Positions 14,616 through 15,821 of a DNA stretch of 15,821 bases are shown here, piece after piece (the first letter of the stretch is position 1; the number at the start of each line of letters is the position of its first letter). The notes beneath the pieces are model-generated. The model did no database searches. It worked only from the letters and a program-made list of their open reading frames with translations, and had not been told where the DNA came from. Origin of the DNA: an uncultured Azospirillum sp. (GTDB taxonomy: Bacteria > Pseudomonadota > Alphaproteobacteria > RF32 > CAG-239); the NCBI GenBank assembly GCA_900538765.1, contig UQAB01000032.1, positions 1 to 15,821 on the forward strand, written 5' to 3'. The translations under genes were made by a program, and so were the position numbers.

Positions 14616-15668
14616 ATGAAAAAAATCGTTCACATTTCAAACTTTAACCTGATGCGTTTTAAGGGCTGTTTTATTAACGGCATGCCGGTCAAAATTTCAA
14701 ATGGCCTGACCCGCAACGGTTATTATGTCATGAACTATCCCGACCGCGACTTATGCCGGATGTTTGGTTACGGGCATATGAATTTTCTGGGAAAAAGGCG
14801 TATTAACAGGCATCTTATAGACTATTGCCGGGCGGTCAAGCCGGATGCACTGTTTATCGGCCATGCCGATGTCATTGACGTTGACACCATTCTGGAAATC
14901 AAAAAAATATTTCCCGGGTTGAAAATTCTGCAATGGAGCTGTGACTGGATTGTTCCGGGATATGCTGACCGCAATATTACCGCTTTAAAAAAATATCTGG
15001 AAGCAGTTGACGTTCTGCTGATTACGACCGGTGATGCCAAACTTTTGAAACAGTTTAAGACGGGCAAGAATATTGTCGGTTATCTGCCTAATATCGCTGA
15101 CAAATCTATTGAAACCGGCGAAGCTTTCAAGCAAAAATCCCCTCTGTATGACATTATGCTGGCCACAAATACAGGAAAACGGCAGTTTTGCGGACAGGAT
15201 GAAGAAATTGAAATTCTTGTTGACGAGGCGAACACAAAAGTTTCCGGTTTAAAGTGGCTTTTGGCCGGGATTAAAGGCGCTCCGGGACTGAACGGTTACG
15301 AATACATCGAAAAGCTGGCACAATCCGCTATGGGACTTAATCTCAGCAGGTTAAACGACATATACCATTACAGTTCCGACCGCATGGTTCACATCATGGC
15401 TAACGGCGGGCTGGCTTTTATTGATCGCAGAACAGGCTTTAATGATATTTTTACAGAAGATGAAGCGGCGTTTTATTCCGAGCGCGGCGAATTTTTTGAC
15501 AAGCTCCGTTTTTATAAGGAAAATCCCGAAGCCAGAATGAAAACAGCGGAAAAAGGCTTTATCAAAATCCACCATGATTTTAATGACATTGTCATTACCA
15601 AATATATGGCCGATTTGCTCTTTAGCAATAAGATTACCGAAAAACCCTGGCAGGTTTTATTAAAATAA
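14616..15668 (+). CDS. CgeB-like glycosyltransferase (GT-B fold, predicted)
   Basis: This is probably a cytoplasmic sugar transferase acting on a surface glycan or protein; donor and acceptor are unknown. The start at 14616 is chosen over an in-frame ATG at 14568 because GGAGGG lies about seven bases upstream. The protein has 350 residues. Residues 1-170 look like the N-terminal Rossmann half (KKIVHISNF, the KPDALFIGHADV strand, LKILQWSCDW, then VDVLLITTG). The C-terminal half has the pattern of the glycosyl transferase family 1 domain found in CgeB-like proteins: GLNLSR near 240, then S-D-R-M-V-H-I-M-A-N-G-G (254-265), GFNDIFTEDEAAFY (274-287), and a closing helical segment through N-P-E-A-R and the H-H-D-F tail (303-322). 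It is divergent from the solenoid gene. Confidence 0.8.
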   Translation: MKKIVHISNFNLMRFKGCFINGMPVKISNGLTRNGYYVMNYPDRDLCRMFGYGHMNFLGKRRINRHLIDYCRAVKPDALFIGHADVIDVDTILEIKKIFPGLKILQWSCDWIVPGYADRNITALKKYLEAVDVLLITTGDAKLLKQFKTGKNIVGYLPNIADKSIETGEAFKQKSPLYDIMLATNTGKRQFCGQDEEIEILVDEANTKVSGLKWLLAGIKGAPGLNGYEYIEKLAQSAMGLNLSRLNDIYHYSSDRMVHIMANGGLAFIDRRTGFNDIFTEDEAAFYSERGEFFDKLRFYKENPEARMKTAEKGFIKIHHDFNDIVITKYMADLLFSNKITEKPWQVLLK

Positions 15669-15689
15669 TTTTTTAATCAGGCTTTTTAA

Positions 15690-15719
15690 AATCAGGCAAA
15701 AAATTTTGCCTGATTTTTT
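15690..15719 (+). terminator. Terminator of the glycosyltransferase gene
   Basis: AATCAGGCAAAA (15690-15701) pairs with TTTTGCCTGATT (15704-15715); in practice the loop is the AAAATTTT centre. TTTTTT follows. It begins 22 bases after the stop. The octamer AATCAGGC also appears just upstream at 15675, a short direct repeat of the left arm. Confidence 0.85.
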
Positions 15720-15756
15720 ATGTCTTATTTTTTCCTCTTCTTGTGAAAATTAATGA

Positions 15757-15785
15757 TTGAACATTGTGTTTAAATGTGTTATATT
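15757..15785 (+). promoter_or_regulatory. Promoter of the gene starting at the right edge
   Basis: TTGAAC (15757-15762) and TATATT (15780-15785) are separated by exactly 17 bases, giving a predicted start of transcription near 15792 and a leader of about 27 nt before the ribosome binding site and ATG at 15819. Confidence 0.6.
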
Positions 15786-15818
15786 AGAGTCGTGATGATA
15801 AGAGCGGAGGATGTAGAG

Positions 15819-15821
15819 ATG
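15819..15821 (+). CDS. Start codon of a gene cut by the right edge (partial)
   Basis: An ATG forms the last three bases of the window, eight bases after GGAGG (15806-15810) and about 27 bases after a predicted transcription start. An in-frame ATG at 15795 is also open but has no ribosome binding site. No product can be inferred. Confidence 0.5.

Noticed and set aside
1..15821. CRISPR array, tRNA or rRNA gene, insertion sequence, prophage or defence system
   Set aside because: Reading both strands I saw no regularly spaced direct repeats, cloverleaf-like segments, transposase motifs or phage/defence domains.

Overview
The window looks like ordinary chromosome from a Gram-negative bacterium: there is an RND efflux pump with a lipoprotein adaptor, periplasmic signal peptides and canonical Shine-Dalgarno starts. 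The moderately AT-rich intergenic DNA, the TTGACA/TATAAT-like promoters and a long cysteine-rich secreted protein remind me of uncultured, gut-associated Alphaproteobacteria. That placement is an impression, not something the sequence proves. I saw no rRNA or tRNA gene, insertion sequence, phage gene or CRISPR array.

Left part (1-2310). A minus-strand gene begins at 23 and runs off the left edge. A roughly 380-base AT-rich gap with a strong hairpin terminator follows. Next come a minus-strand secreted protein with about 48 cysteines (407-1897) and a plus-strand 64-residue orphan (2081-2275). A shared bidirectional terminator at 2281-2310 separates the orphan from the efflux operon.

Centre (2319-9081). 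A minus-strand two-gene operon encodes an RND adaptor lipoprotein and an AcrB-like pump, with no outer-membrane channel gene visible. Divergently, the plus strand carries a pyruvoyl-dependent arginine decarboxylase (6909-7496) followed by an APC-family antiporter (7563-9038). Together these match the chlamydial aaxB-aaxC arginine decarboxylation/agmatine exchange pair. The divergent promoter region contains a perfect 18-bp palindrome, and the aaxB-aaxC gap contains a terminator-like hairpin.

Right part (9085-15821). On the minus strand lie a DUF218-like protein, then a pair of small unfamiliar proteins (a helical cytosolic protein and a membrane protein with an exported-side CxxC), a SulP/SLC26 anion transporter with a STAS domain, and a 443-residue protein built from about ten 20-21-residue repeats that looks like a beta-solenoid. 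A CgeB-like glycosyltransferase diverges from the solenoid gene on the plus strand. The window ends at a well-formed promoter and ribosome binding site for a gene starting at 15819.

The most distinctive points are the chlamydia-type arginine/agmatine pair, the solenoid protein next to a glycosyltransferase, the two-gene CxxC membrane/helical protein module, and the cysteine-rich exported protein.
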